Of a DNA stretch of 64,000 nt, positions 1 to 11,075 are shown piece by piece. The position numbers and the translations under genes are program-made. The stretch's first letter is position 1. The number at the start of each line of letters is the position of its first letter. Source of the stretch: Rheum nobile (Eukaryota > Streptophyta > Magnoliopsida > Caryophyllales > Polygonaceae). Under the pieces are notes generated by a model. That model did no database searches and had not been told where the DNA came from. It was given only the letters and a program-made list of their open reading frames with translations. The stretch is taken from the NCBI GenBank assembly GCA_027886185.1, contig WOAB01000476.1:2232001-2296000 (forward strand). The letters run 5' to 3'.

Positions 1-1163
1 GCACGAAAACCAAATGAACATCCTCTGTTTTTGCACTCCACCACATAACAAGTCTTATCAGACCTCTTCACAAGCATTTCTACACAATTGTCCATAGCAT
101 ATGCGGCTAACGCATGCTGAAGCTCCTTCTTGGTTTGAAACATATCTCCACACTTGATTGTCTTGGACTTCGACTTGTCCACCACTTCTTCTACATCCAC
201 CAAATTTTGAAAGTCAGTAGGGACTTCAGAACGGTAATATCTCTCTTCGGCTTCATCAATAGCATCCAGATATTCAGGCTTCCCAATATCAACCTCCTCA
301 ACGTTGTCAACATTTTCAATGTATTCCTCTTCTTCCTCGGAAAGGTTGACAAGGTCACAACCTTTATGCTTGGTTGCAGAAATAACAACATCCTCCTCTT
401 CATCGTCACTGCTTAGTGACACAACCTCAACTGTCTTGGCTTTCTTACAAAACCACTTTGTAACAGTGTCAACATTCTGTTTCTCTCCACCCTTCACAGA
501 CATCCGGACATGCATCCCCTCCACTCCTATTTCATCTTCTAAAAGATCAGCATCTAATATGTCGCTCAACATCTGGTCCGACTTTCTTTTTTGGCTTAGT
601 ATAGGAGTAAAAGATGCACCATCATTTCCAGGCTGGGATACAGGTTGAGGTGCACTTAATGGAACATCGATCATCTCTTCTTCTTCTTTTGGAACTAATT
701 TAGGTTTTTCTTTTGAAACTCCAGATTTTGGTTGCACAATGGAATGCAAAGCAATTGGCCAAACTCTGTCTTTACAATTTGTCATGTTCAAAAAGATGTA
801 TGCTTCTACATCATCCTTATCGCAAATATCAAAGGGAGGAAAGTGCGGATTTTGTAAAGATATGTAACTCATCTTCAAGTCGAACCTGGTAAGATCAATT
901 TCCAGTTTTTCTGCAATCTTGATCTTCAGTGATTCATAATCGATTTTCTCACTAACCATCATCCCCTTCGCCTTTTTTGTTCCTTCATAAATCCAAATCT
1001 CATTCTCGCACCTCCACTTTCCTCCACTGATTAGAGAAACCATATACGTTGGAGTTGATCTTCCTGAAGAAGCAAAAAATAAGAAAAGTTAATTAACGAA
1101 ACAAACAAAAATAAACACAAATAAAACAGAGCACGTGTGAATCTAATATGAAAACTTACCCAT
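1..1163 (-). CDS. MULE (Mutator-like) transposase, N-terminal part, runs off the left edge
   Basis: On the - strand a frame stays open from about 1063 to position 1 (over 350 codons; the sections I translated had no stop). It begins with a PB1-like N-terminal segment (SLISGGKW followed by a WIYEG motif), then an acidic, Glu/Asp-rich linker. It ends in a region matching the plant MuDR N-terminal domain (GDMFQTKKELQHALAAYAM, then a C-x4-C pair, CKNRGC). The catalytic DDE/MULE and SWIM zinc-finger domains would lie left of the window. The likely start is ATGG at 1163-1160, followed by a GTAAGT donor at 1159, a 96 bp intron (1159-1064) and a TTCTTCAG acceptor, which joins in frame to exon 2. An alternative is an unspliced start at the ATG at 1043. 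In the family this protein cuts DNA at MULE terminal inverted repeats. I saw no break in the visible part, so an intact element or a domesticated (FAR1/MUSTANG-like) gene remains possible. Confidence 0.82.
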
Positions 1164-1177
1164 AGAAAATGAGAATA

Positions 1178-1286
1178 TTAACAGTGGCAATAAAGGAAGC
1201 TTGGTTTAACAGTGGCAATAACTCGGATGGCAGGTATGAAGCAGAGGACATAAATAAAGGAAGCTTGGTTTAACAGTGGCAATAAC
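1178..1286. repeat. Short direct repeats upstream of the MULE gene
   Basis: A 32 bp sequence (TAAAGGAAGCTTGG then TTTAACAGTGGCAATAAC) occurs at 1191-1222 and again at 1255-1286, a 64 bp spacing. A partial third copy (TTAACAGTGGCAATAA) lies at 1178-1193. They sit just upstream of the transposase start, where a MULE promoter or subterminal transposase-binding repeats would be expected. The function is inferred, not shown. Confidence 0.7.
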
Positions 1287-1336
1287 CTGGTAAGATGAAG
1301 AAGCCTAACGTAATTTTTGGTGGGAAAGAGATGATT

Positions 1337-1445
1337 AACTAAGCTAGCTTAGTTTTGGCGGGAAATATGCAGTGATTTGACAGCTACACATCAGCGTTTT
1401 TTGTGGCTGAAATTCATTTGGTTTAACATTAAGCTTAAGCTTAAT
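1337..1445. repeat. Two perfect 18 bp palindromes
   Basis: AACTAAGCTAGCTTAGTT at 1337-1354 and ATTAAGCTTAAGCTTAAT at 1428-1445 are each perfectly self-complementary. They are 73 bp apart and lie between the MULE gene and the Helitron gene. I could not define a MULE terminal inverted repeat or a Helitron 5' end in this interval; the palindromes may be relics of such ends. Confidence 0.75.
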
Positions 1446-1907
1446 CTCCATCCGGCTTAATCACAGCTTCTCTCCATATATAATTTTAAATTCTGACACA
1501 CAGTACAATCAAGCCTGTTGCCATCTTTTCAACTTTTCAACTTCTTTTCTTTTCCTTTTAAATTTCGATTTACAAATTCTGATAATGCATTTTCTACCCA
1601 AAATATAAAAGCAAAATAAAATCAAATAAAGTCACTTTATGTTATTACAGTTATATCCAAAAATATAAGTACAACTTTGCAAATTTCATTCACAATGTGG
1701 TATATCCTTGCAAAATAGCCTTGCAAAATATAGGTATTTTTTAAATTAATATCATATTTTTTAATGCTTAGAAGGATGCTATTTTACGTTTCATTCGAAT
1801 TGTTACATTTAGTATATGAACATAAAATACGATAAAATAAGTAATTTTTTGTATATTTAATATATATGTTACAGTTTCTTTGTTCAACCTTTATTCTCTA
1901 TATAACA

Positions 1908-4900
1908 ATGAGCAACGGTACAATTCCTGTTACAGTGACGAATAGAAGAACAAGAAATCATACTGGTAACTCTGGTAAGTCTGTTGTATATTTTTTCTAA
2001 AAATTTATAATATTTTTTTCCATTCTTTAACACTCATTAATATGTTATAGTTCAATACATCGATCACGGTGAACCAATGTATGAATGTATGCATTGTGGG
2101 GCATTGCTATGGCATGCTGAAAGAATGAACACACAAAACCCTTCAAGCGGAGATATATGTCATATATCTTCATTATGTTGCATGAAAGGAAAAATTGAGC
2201 TTCCATTGCTACAAGAGCCACCGCCGTTGTTGAAAAAACTTTTGACAAATAAGCATCCAAAAAGCAAACAATTTTGTGAGAACATTATAGCTTACAATAT
2301 GATGTTTGCTTTCACCTCTTTGGAAGGAACTGTGTCGCCAATCACGAAAGGTCATGGAACGTATTGTTACAGAATGCATGGTCAGAATTTTCACAGAATA
2401 GGGAGTTTGTTACCAGTGTCGGGCACAACTCCAAAGTTTTCCCAACTATATATATATGATACTGAAAACGAGGATTCAAACAGAATCAATGCGATAAGGT
2501 ATGTCAATTACATAATTTTTTTGGTACCGCGTATTGTTATATAATGTTATTCTTTAATATTAAGCTTGCACGTTGATCTTTTTTTATTGCAGCTCTAGAG
2601 TCAAAAAAGTTGATGAATCGCTTGTGATTGAGTTGAGAAAGATGATAGATCAACACAACCCCCATGCAAAAGCATTTAGAACGGCCAGAGATCGTTTTAA
2701 GGATGAAGGTGTTAGCGATATGAAGTTACGACTGCTTAGCAATAGAAACACTGATGGGCGGAGATATAATCTCCCGACAAGTTCAGAGGTTGTTGCTATT
2801 ATTCTCGATGATAATGATATTGAATATCATCCCAGGGACATTATACTTCATACAAGGTCTGGTCAGTTACAACGGATACACGAATTACATCCTTCGTATA
2901 TTGCTCTTCAATATCCGTTGGCATTCCCTTATGGTGAGGACGGGTATCGCACTGATATTGATTTAAGTGAAAGGTGCAACACTTCTGCAAGGAAGAGGAC
3001 AAGGGTTACGTTAAAAGAATTCATTCAGTTTCGAATTCAAGAGCGTCGAGGCGAAGCCGGAATTCTGAGGTCATCTAGAAAGTTGTATCAGCAATTTTTG
3101 GTTGATGTTTACACAATGATTGAATCAGAAAGGTTGAACTATCATCGATATCATCAGAAGAACATACGTGCTGATTTATATACAAATCTTGCTTCAGCAA
3201 AGAGCAAGGGTCATACAGCACCGACATCAACTGGAAAGCGAATAGTGTTGCCATCTTCATTTACGGGTGGTCCTAGATATATGCAGCAGAACTATCAAGA
3301 TGCAATGGCAATATGCAAACACCATGGTTATCCAGATCTATTCATAACATTCACATGTAATTCAAAATGGCCTGAAATTGTCAAGTTTTGTGAAGAAAGG
3401 GGTCTATAACCAGAGGATCGACCAGACATTACATGTAGAGTATTCCACATGAAACTGGAGTCCATGATCAAAGATTTCAAAGTAAACAAATTTTTTGGCA
3501 AGGTTACTTCAGGTAATTTCTATTTTACTGTCCTCATTTAAGTTATTGTTTACATGTGTATAAAATAAATTATTTTCCCGACATGTTATATTCTATTGTA
3601 TTTTTTTGGCTTTTTTAAAATGTATTAATTAACTTGAATTTATATTTTGACTTATGCATACTTTGCAGTTATTTACACAATTGAATTCCAAAAGCGGGGT
3701 CTGCCACATGCACATATTTTATTATTCTTGGACAAGGAATCTAAGTTGCCAACTACTTCAGATATAGATTCGGTCATTTCTGCAGAAATTCCACACCCAA
3801 CTGAGGATGCTGATTTATTCGATGTCGTGAAAAATTGCATGATGCATGGTCCATGCGGAGCTTCTAAACCATCGTCTCCTTGTATGGCTCATGGAAAGTG
3901 TAGAAAGTACTTTCCCAAAAAAATTGTTGAGCAGACTTTTGTTGATGACGATGGCTACCCTGTGTACAGAAGACGTGACGATGGTAGAACGATAGGAAAA
4001 AGTGGAGTTCCCCTTGATAATCGGTATGTGATTCCTTACAATGCATTTCTTCTACTAAAATACAATGCACATATTAATGTTGAATGGTGCAACCGATCGG
4101 GCTCTATCAAGTATCTGTTCAAGTACATAAACAAAAGCCATGATCGCATCACTGTTGCAATTACAAACTCTGATGCAAACAATGTCGGTGATAATTGCAT
4201 GGACGAAATAAAAAACTACTACACCGCTCGGTATGTATCTGCGTGTGAAGCGGCTTGGAGGATTTTTGGCTTTGATATTTATTACAGGACTCCTGCTGTT
4301 CAACGTTTGAATTTGCATCTTCCCGGCGAAGAAAGCGTTTTGTTTAATGATGATGATCCTATTGATGATGTCTTAAATGATCATGAAAGTGATAAATCAA
4401 TGTTTCTGCAATGGATGGAGGCTAAAAAAAAGTATCCAGAAGCTAAAGATTTGACTTATTCTGAATTTCCAGATAAATTTGTTTGGGTTGCTTCGACTAG
4501 GCATTGGAAAAAACGTGTCAAGGGTGGTTCTGTTGGCAGGATTTATCATGTAGCTCCTGGTACTGGCGAGAAGTACTATCTTAGAATTTTGTTGAATCAT
4601 ATAAAAGGACCAACATGCTACGAAGATTTAAGGACTGTTGAAGGTTTAGTTTATAGTACATTTAAAGAAGCTTGCTATGCATTGGGTTGTTAGATGATGA
4701 CAGAGAATATGTTGACGGTATAACTGAAGCAAGTTATTGGGGATCAGCAAACTACATTAGGAGTCTATTTGTATTTCTTTTGGTGTCTGATTGTATGGCA
4801 AAACCAGAGTTTGTTTGGCAACAAACATGGAGACTTTTAGCAGATGACATTGCCAATAAACAGAGGAGAATTCTACGAATTAATGGTATGTATTTATTTA

Positions 4901-6660
4901 AGGTTTTGTACTTGATCATAATATTTGATATAGTTTTTGGCATAATATATTGTACTCATCTAATTGTAATGACATGTGAATTATATTTATATGCAGATTT
5001 GCATGTTACTGATGAACAGTTACAAAACTACGCTCTTGCCGAAATTGACAAGTTATTACGACAAAATGGTAGTAGTTTGAGTCACTATAAAACCATGCCT
5101 TCTGTAGATTCAAGCCTCATATCTGAAGGTTTCAACAAGCTTATACAAGATGAACATCGATATGATAAATCATCTCTAGCCGAGGAACATTCACAATTAC
5201 TCTCTAGATTTACAATGGAGCAAAAATGGGTGTACGATGAGATCATGAATGCTGTTTTATCAAATAACGGGGGTGTCTTCTTTTTATATGGTTATGGTGG
5301 TACATGCAAAACGTATATATGGAGGGCACTTTCGGCGGCTTTAAGGTCAAAAGGTGAAATAGTGCTTACCGTTGCTTCAAGTGGAAATGCAGCTCTCCTA
5401 ATACCCGGCGGCAGAACTGCTCATTCGAGGTTTAAAATACCTTTGCAAGTTAATGAGGATTCAACGTGTCATATATGTTCAGGTACGGAATTATCTGAGT
5501 TGATATGTGCCGCCAAACTTATTATCTGGGATGAAGCAGTCATGACGAATAGGTATTGTTTTGAAGCTTTAGACAGGACATTACGAGATATTTTATGAAC
5601 TACAAATCCTCTTAGTTTAGAACAGCCTTTTGGAGGAAAAGTCGTAGTATTTGGTGGAGACTTTAGGCAAATCCTACCCGTTATCTCAAAAGGGAGCAGG
5701 GAAGATGTTGTTTTTGCTACAATTAATTCCTCTTATTTGTGGCATCATTGCAAAGTTCTTACGCTGACAAGGAACATGAGGATTCAACAAGGTACATCTG
5801 AATCTCAGATCCAAGAGGCAAAAGAATTTTCAGAATGGATATTAAGCATTGGAAATGGGACTGCAGGTGTTGATAATGATGGAGAAGCGCAAATAGAAAT
5901 CCCCGATGAACTATTGGTCAAGGATTATGATTTAGATCTGATTCCAGCAGTTGTTAAATCTGTCTATCCCTCTTTAATGGAAGATCAGTTGTGTCCTGCA
6001 TACTTTGAAGAACGAGCCATTCTTGCTCCAACACACGAAGAGGTAGATAAAGTTAATGAATATATATTGTCTTCTTTGTCTGGGGATGAAAAGATATATC
6101 TCAGCTCTGATAGTCTGTGCAAGGCAAGTTCTGTTAAAGACGATGATGCGAGTATTTATACGTCTGATTTTTTGAACAGTCTGAGATGTTCTGGTCTGCC
6201 AAATCATGTCCTCAAACTAAAGGTTGGTGTGCCTATTTTGTTGCTCCGAAATATTGATCAATCTTTAGGTTTATGCAATGGGATGAGACTGATCACCACG
6301 CAACTTGGCAGTCATGTTATACAAGGGTGAATTATCTCAGGCAACAATATCGGACATAATGTGTTGATTCCTCGCATGATAATGTCACCATCAGACACTT
6401 CATTCCCTTTCAAGTTTCAACGGAGACAATTTCCCTTGAGTGTATGTTTTGCTATGACCATAAACAAAAGCCAAGGCCAATCTCTTGCAAATATTGGTTT
6501 GTATCTTCCACGTCCTGTTTTCAGTCATGGTCAGTTTTATGTTGCATCGTCAAGGGTAACTAGCAAGAAAGGTTTGAAGATATTGATTTACGACAAAGAC
6601 AAGAAGAGGTATAATACTACAACCAATGCAGTATACAAGGAAATTTTTAATAATTTGTAG
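1908..6660 (+). pseudogene. Helitron Rep/Pif1-like helicase gene, decayed
   Basis: This is a spliced gene for the Helitron replicase-helicase, the rolling-circle transposase of plant Helitrons. Exon 1 is 1908-1974 and introns are 1975-2050, 2499-2592, 3513-3668 and 4886-4996, all GT-AG and joining in frame. The protein shows the Helitron N-terminal C-x2-C segment (YECMHCGALLW), the Helitron-like N domain (about 2850-3400), the HUH nuclease signature (KRGLPHAH, about 3690-3715) and a Pif1-like helicase from about 5200. It is broken by in-frame stops at 3407-3409 (TAA), 5596-5598 (TGA) and 6328-6330 (TGA) and by a one-base frameshift near 4687. The helicase Walker A loop reads GYGGTCKT where the family has GYGGTGKT. 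The final helicase motifs (TINKSQGQSL, VASSRVTS) are present and the frame ends at 6660. Identification is secure and the copy is not functional. Confidence 0.93.
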
Positions 6661-6991
6661 TCATTTTGAACATCGTTCCAGATTTAGTGTTTTTTGCTTC
6701 ATTCTCATGTGTTTTATGATCATTTTTAGTAATTTTTGCAGCTTTTAGTACTATTGATGTAAGTTGTGTGGCTATATCTAATTGAAACACTAATTAGCCA
6801 ATTTTACTATTAATAAAGTTATGGAGAGTGCCGTCTCTCTTTATATAATTAGTCTTTTGTATATCTTGATGACAGTTTAATGTTCGTTTATTCATGTTTT
6901 ATTCAAATAACTAAAAAAAAAATATTCACCCAATCACTCATCCATAATTTAAAAATATGTTTATTACAAATGTAAGAAAAAATAAACAAAT

Positions 6992-7019
6992 CCCGTGCAA
7001 GGCACGGGTATTACACTAG
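6992..7019 (+). other. Helitron-1 3' terminus: hairpin plus CTAG
   Basis: A perfect 7 bp stem, CCCGTGC (6992-6998) and GCACGGG (7002-7008), has a three-base loop. It is followed 7 bases later by CTAG (7016-7019) and T. This is the standard rolling-circle terminator arrangement of Helitrons. Confidence 0.92.
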
Positions 7020-7479
7020 TGTCTTCTATATAGATTCATGTTAGAGTAAAAGATGAAGGTTATGTCGTAACACTTAAAAATTTTCGTGTAAGTAGATTTT
7101 GACACGGTAGTTATTTTTGTAAGCTTAATTCGTGTAACTTGATTGTATAAACTAAAGTCATGTTTCGATAAATAATTTAAGGTTCTTGTATGTGACATTA
7201 TAAACATTCATATTAAGAGTGTCATAGTCCTTCTTAAATCAGAAGAGCGTAATTATTTATATTTATTAAATTTTATATGAAAGGTTATGAGATTTAATTT
7301 TATTCTTTTGAATAAAATAAATAAATAAAATTAAATGATAAGTCTAATTAAAGTTATTTGGGAAACGATTTGAATTGAAATTAGATAAAAGAATGTTAAA
7401 TTGGTAAGTTCGTGAAAGTGATGTAATTGGCTGTCTAATATGGGTCAGAAAGCCCATTCCTAATAGAATTTCTATCATT

Positions 7480-7860
7480 GTTTAAAAGGTATGGCAACCA
7501 CATCTTTTATCTACTTGTACCACAAGCCATCCCAACTCTATATATAGAGGCCCATAACACCTCAATCTTCATCCAAAAGTACAATCTCTTATCCTCCCCT
7601 CTCCCTCTCTCTCCGTCGAACCTCTTCCCGCAGACGTCACATAGAGCCACCAGCAAACAACAGTGAAGCCGTCGTGCACCACCAGTGAAGCAACCACCGA
7701 GGATGACGTCGATCATCAAGTCTTGCCCACGTCGTCCGTCTCTACATAGCCACGTTGCCACTGTTGTGCGCTGCCATGTCGTCGTTGTTATGTTGACGTC
7801 GTTCGTTGCTAGTAGTCACCGAACACCGTCGTCTTTGTCATTGTAGGGTTGCATATGAAT
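7480..7860 (+). promoter_or_regulatory. TATA box with CT-rich leader, promoter-like module A
   Basis: A TATATATA box at 7539-7546 is followed within about 40 bp by a pyrimidine-rich leader (about 7585-7620, CTCTCCCTCTCTCTCC). This is the layout of a plant core promoter and 5' leader. No long open frame follows, so it is probably a relic, perhaps from an LTR. Confidence 0.4.
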
Positions 7861-7984
7861 TAATTTAATTATGTTTAATTTAATTATTTCAATTATGAAC
7901 TGATCAAGTACAATTATTCAGGGATATATATGCATATATATATAGGTAATTTAATTACTTCAACTATGATTTACATCTAAGGCT

Positions 7985-8150
7985 CATCCTAGGCGTGAAG
8001 TGTCTCACCAAGATCAAGCTCCTAAGAAGGAAGACATGACACGCACTAGGGATGTCCAGTTTTACAAGTGCCTTGGTAGAGGGCATTTGAGATTGAGTTA
8101 AAAGTGCCTTGAACAATACCTTGCGTTGGAAGGGCAGGTTAAACTTAAAT
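7985..8150 (+). pseudogene. Possible gag zinc-knuckle relic
   Basis: One frame reads FYKCLGRGHLRLS followed by a stop and then KC, which resembles a decayed CX2CX4HX4C zinc knuckle of a retrotransposon gag, with the first Cys replaced by Phe. Flanking residues (QDQAPKKED before, EQYLALEGQVK after) are compatible with gag but not diagnostic. This is weak evidence. Confidence 0.28.
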
Positions 8151-8269
8151 GAAAATGTATTGTGTTAAAATTCATCTTTTCCTTTTAAGTTGTCCCAATG
8201 AAATTAATTTTAAATGAAAAGGGATATTGAATATTTTCTTTCCAAAAATATTATCTTAATTGATCCCTT

Positions 8270-8620
8270 CTATACTCTATAAATAGGGCCTAGTTTTAAC
8301 CTAAAATAACACAACTCTTTTCTCTCCTCTTCTTCTTCATGCCGCTCTCTCTCTCTCTCGGTTTTTCTCTCTCGCAACCCTAAAACTCATTCAACTTTTG
8401 AACACCGCCGTTTATGTCCGGTGCCGAAATTAGACGATTCAAATTGAATTATCTTCTTCTCTTTGTCTTCTACATTGTCATGTGAAGCACATCTCTTGAA
8501 GCCAAAGGACGCGCCCTCACGCACAGTCGAAAGGCAATGTGGTCGAAGCTCTTTGCCAAGAATTTCAAGTCTACATTGTTAAAAATAGGTGTAGGTCTTA
8601 TTTCAATTTGACAGTTTAAC
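8270..8620 (+). promoter_or_regulatory. TATA box with CT-rich leader, promoter-like module B
   Basis: TATAAATAGGG at 8278-8288 is followed by a leader rich in CTCTCT (about 8313-8380) and the AACCCTAAAAC motif common in plant 5' leaders. It has the same architecture as the module 740 bp upstream. No open frame follows. Confidence 0.4.
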
Positions 8621-9554
8621 ACTGTATTATAAACATATATATGTAAATGTATATGAAAAATCGTATCTTTTAGATGTCGTTTGATATTTTAAAAAATTGT
8701 AGAAATAGAACAGTTGGTTTGATGATTTGATTTTGAGTTCATGAAACGTTTTGCTTATAAATTTTCAATGATTTATCTTATCCTAATGGGTATTTAATAT
8801 GATTAACTATGACATGTTTATGAACCTTTGGAACATGTTTGATCCCTAAATGAATTATTTTTTATTTTTAGGTATTTTTACAATGTGACATTGCAGATAC
8901 TGCGAACCTGAATTAAATAAATTGTTAAGGTCATAAAAGAAGAGAACTTTCGTTGATTCCAATTGGAGGATCTTAATAACTTCTGGAAATATATGAATGT
9001 TATTTTTATATTAAATATTATACTGGAAAGATATTTTTTCATATATTTAATTCTGCATTTCCATAAATCTGAAAGAGACATAGTTTCGAGTTTCTATGTT
9101 TTATAACGTCAAACTATATTAGTACATTTTAGTTGAGTTTTAAAGATTGTTTTCGAAGAGTTCCTTTTCTAGAACTACAATGTGAAGGTTAAGGAAATTT
9201 AGGCTTTGAAATCACTCGATTTAAGGCTATTACATGTATGTGCTTGACTTGTTCGTTATATGAATGACTTGTTCATTTGTGTTGTGAAAATGTGTGTTGT
9301 CATTCATATGAGTGGTCAAAAGGAAAAGTGAGGACATCCTCCATGTGGAGTTTGCGTGTGATTAGGACGCGGATGCACCACCCTCCGAATTATGGGTGAA
9401 GGCTACCCCGGGTATAGAAGTGTAGTAGTGGGTGCATACCTCAGAGTTGGCCTTCGATGGGGTATGTACGGCCATACCGCAGGCTTGAGGTTGTGGCGTT
9501 TGTACAGACGTGGACTTCAAATATGAGCTCGGATTTGGCCTATATCCATAGTGT

Positions 9555-9690
9555 GTGTGGTCAAGGTTGCAATTGAGCTAACCTTGTGTGTGTGTTAAAA
9601 AGGTTTCAGCGATGTTGACCTAGTGTGTGTGGTGTGGATGTGTGTTAAAAGGTCTCCATTAAGTTGACCTCGTGTGTGTGAACGTGCATT
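9555..9690. repeat. GT-rich imperfect repeat
   Basis: The phrase TGTGTGTG preceded by variants of GTTGACCT (9620 and 9672 areas) or GCTAACCTT (about 9578) recurs roughly every 45-50 bp, with AAAAGGT blocks between. It appears to be a short degenerate tandem repeat inside the old repeat DNA. Confidence 0.5.
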
Positions 9691-10000
9691 CATTGTCATT
9701 TATGTAATGATATGTGTTTGTATTTAAAGTTCTTTATGATTTGATATATGTGTTGATACATAAAGTGATCTTAACTGTATTATTTTTAATATGGTTACGT
9801 ATTTTGAATATAATTGTTCAACGATTGTTTAGTTATCTTCTACCCTTGTTTGGTTGCTAGACATGATAATTCTTATATAGAAGTTGTGACTATTATATGA
9901 AGGTGTCTTTTTAACAATAAATAGGAACATGTGTTTCTTTGATGGATATAAGGGGGCAGAAATGTGTATTGTGGATTTAAGTTGGGATGCACAAAGTTGT

Positions 10001-10766
10001 TGATGCGGGGATGACCGCAGGTGGCCCGATCTTGATGCCAAGGACTCGAATGATGATGAGAGGAAGACAACAATGAAGTTAGCAATCTGAAATGAACAAG
10101 AGATAGAGGAAGAATCGAGAAGGGCAATGATAGAACCCTTGGTGGTCGGAGACACCAAGAACCAAACCAAATGCTCAACCAACCCTGCCTTGTACAATCT
10201 TACACCACAATGGATGGATCCAAAGAGCACAAGAAGGAGGCTAGTGAAGCCTACGAACACCAAACTCGAAAGAGGTTGACACACACAAGACAACCAAGCT
10301 AGATCGATCAACACCTTTGAGAAACCTCACTTTGAGAGCTCTCTTTTGATGTAGGAAAACTGAATTGTTTATACCGAATTGTCTGAGGAGAAAGACATCA
10401 AATCCGGCCTTAAATACTCCTAGGGGCCGGCCCAAAACATGCTAAAAATAAGCCTAAGTAAGGCGTCTGAAACTTACTAAAACAAGCCTAAACAAGGCGT
10501 CCAAATCATACTTAAAATGAAGTAAATAAAATAAGTGCTTGGCTGGTGCACACGGCCTTTACTCAAGCAATGCTGACTTGGCTTGAAAGGTCACCAAGGT
10601 CCTTAGCATAGGCTTGGTGAAGTCCTCAACTAGGGATGGTTCCCTTGAGACATGATAGCTTGCCAAGTTCTCTAGCTCCTCTTGCATACGCTTGGTTTGA
10701 GCTCTTGTGAGTGGACCATCTCCCCTTGTGGGCACCTTATGTGAAGCCTCGGATGATCCCTCGTCA
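10001..10766 (-). repeat. Gypsy 3' LTR
   Basis: It matches 25709-26482 almost base for base. On the + strand it begins TGATGCGGGGATGACC and ends in TCA. Its inner edge lies beside the purine tract AAGAAAGGGAG (- strand, about 10769-10779). The last roughly 69 codons of the pol frame lie inside this LTR. Confidence 0.92.
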
Positions 10767-11075
10767 TTCTCCCTTTCTTGGGAAGGATTTGACCCCGAAT
10801 CACCTTCTTCATCCATGGATAGATAGGGTGTAAGATCAGCTACATTGAAGGTGGCGCTAACACCATAGTCATCTGGTAGCTCCAAGACATATGCATTGTC
10901 TCCTACACGGTGCAACACTTTGAAAGGTCCATCTCCTCTTGGTGAAAGCTTGGACTTGCGCCTCTCGGGAAAACGCTCCTTCCTCAAATGCACCCACATA
11001 AGATCTTCGGGTTGAAACACCAAGCGGGCCCTTTGTTGGCCTTGGCTGCATTGTGCTCCGCCTTGGCATGAAGCT
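10559..11075 (-). pseudogene. Gypsy integrase C-terminal end, separated by the copia insertion
   Basis: The - strand frame from the copia target site (TSD AAGCT, 11071-11075) encodes the tail of gypsy integrase: LVFQPEDLMWVHL, then GPFKVLHRVGDNAYVLELP, then FNVADLTPYL, the usual C-terminal DNA-binding region. An acidic linker and a basic GPLTRAQTKRM stretch follow, with the stop at 10559-10561. A one-base shift near 11035 separates the first dozen codons from the rest. The frame crosses the LTR edge at 10766. The extension beyond NVADLTPYL is comparable in position to the CR-type C-terminal extension of centromeric (CRM) chromoviruses, but the match is by position and composition only. Confidence 0.85.

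Larger units (their letters stand above)
1908..7019 (+). mobile_element. Helitron-1, autonomous type, inactive; 5' end not located
   Basis: The right boundary is well defined by a hairpin followed by CTAG at 7016-7019 and a host T at 7020, as in Helitrons inserted between A and T. The left boundary (a 5' TC after a host A) is not recognisable between 1164 and 1907. It either lies there in diverged form or is outside the window; in the second case the MULE gene fragment would be inside the Helitron. The start given is only the first codon. The last 220 bp resemble those of Helitron-2 (52084-52324). Confidence 0.85.
7020..10000. other. Gene-free old repeat DNA between Helitron-1 and the gypsy element
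   Basis: No reading frame of convincing coding character is present. The stretch holds two promoter-like modules (7480-7860 and 8270-8620), a possible gag zinc-knuckle relic (about 7985-8150) and a GT-rich imperfect repeat (about 9555-9690). The architecture (TATA box, CT-rich leader, long non-coding tail) suggests remains of an old LTR or non-autonomous LTR element. I could not find paired LTR ends. Confidence 0.5.

Noticed and set aside
114..648. Open frames on the + strand and a 72-codon - strand frame over the MULE gene
   Set aside because: They overlap the longer - strand transposase frame, which has clear domain motifs; they are alternative-frame shadows.
9829..10435. Long - strand frames in and beside the left gypsy LTR
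   Set aside because: Matching frames occur in the right LTR (25383-26154). They are LTR sequence without retroelement protein motifs and diverge between copies.
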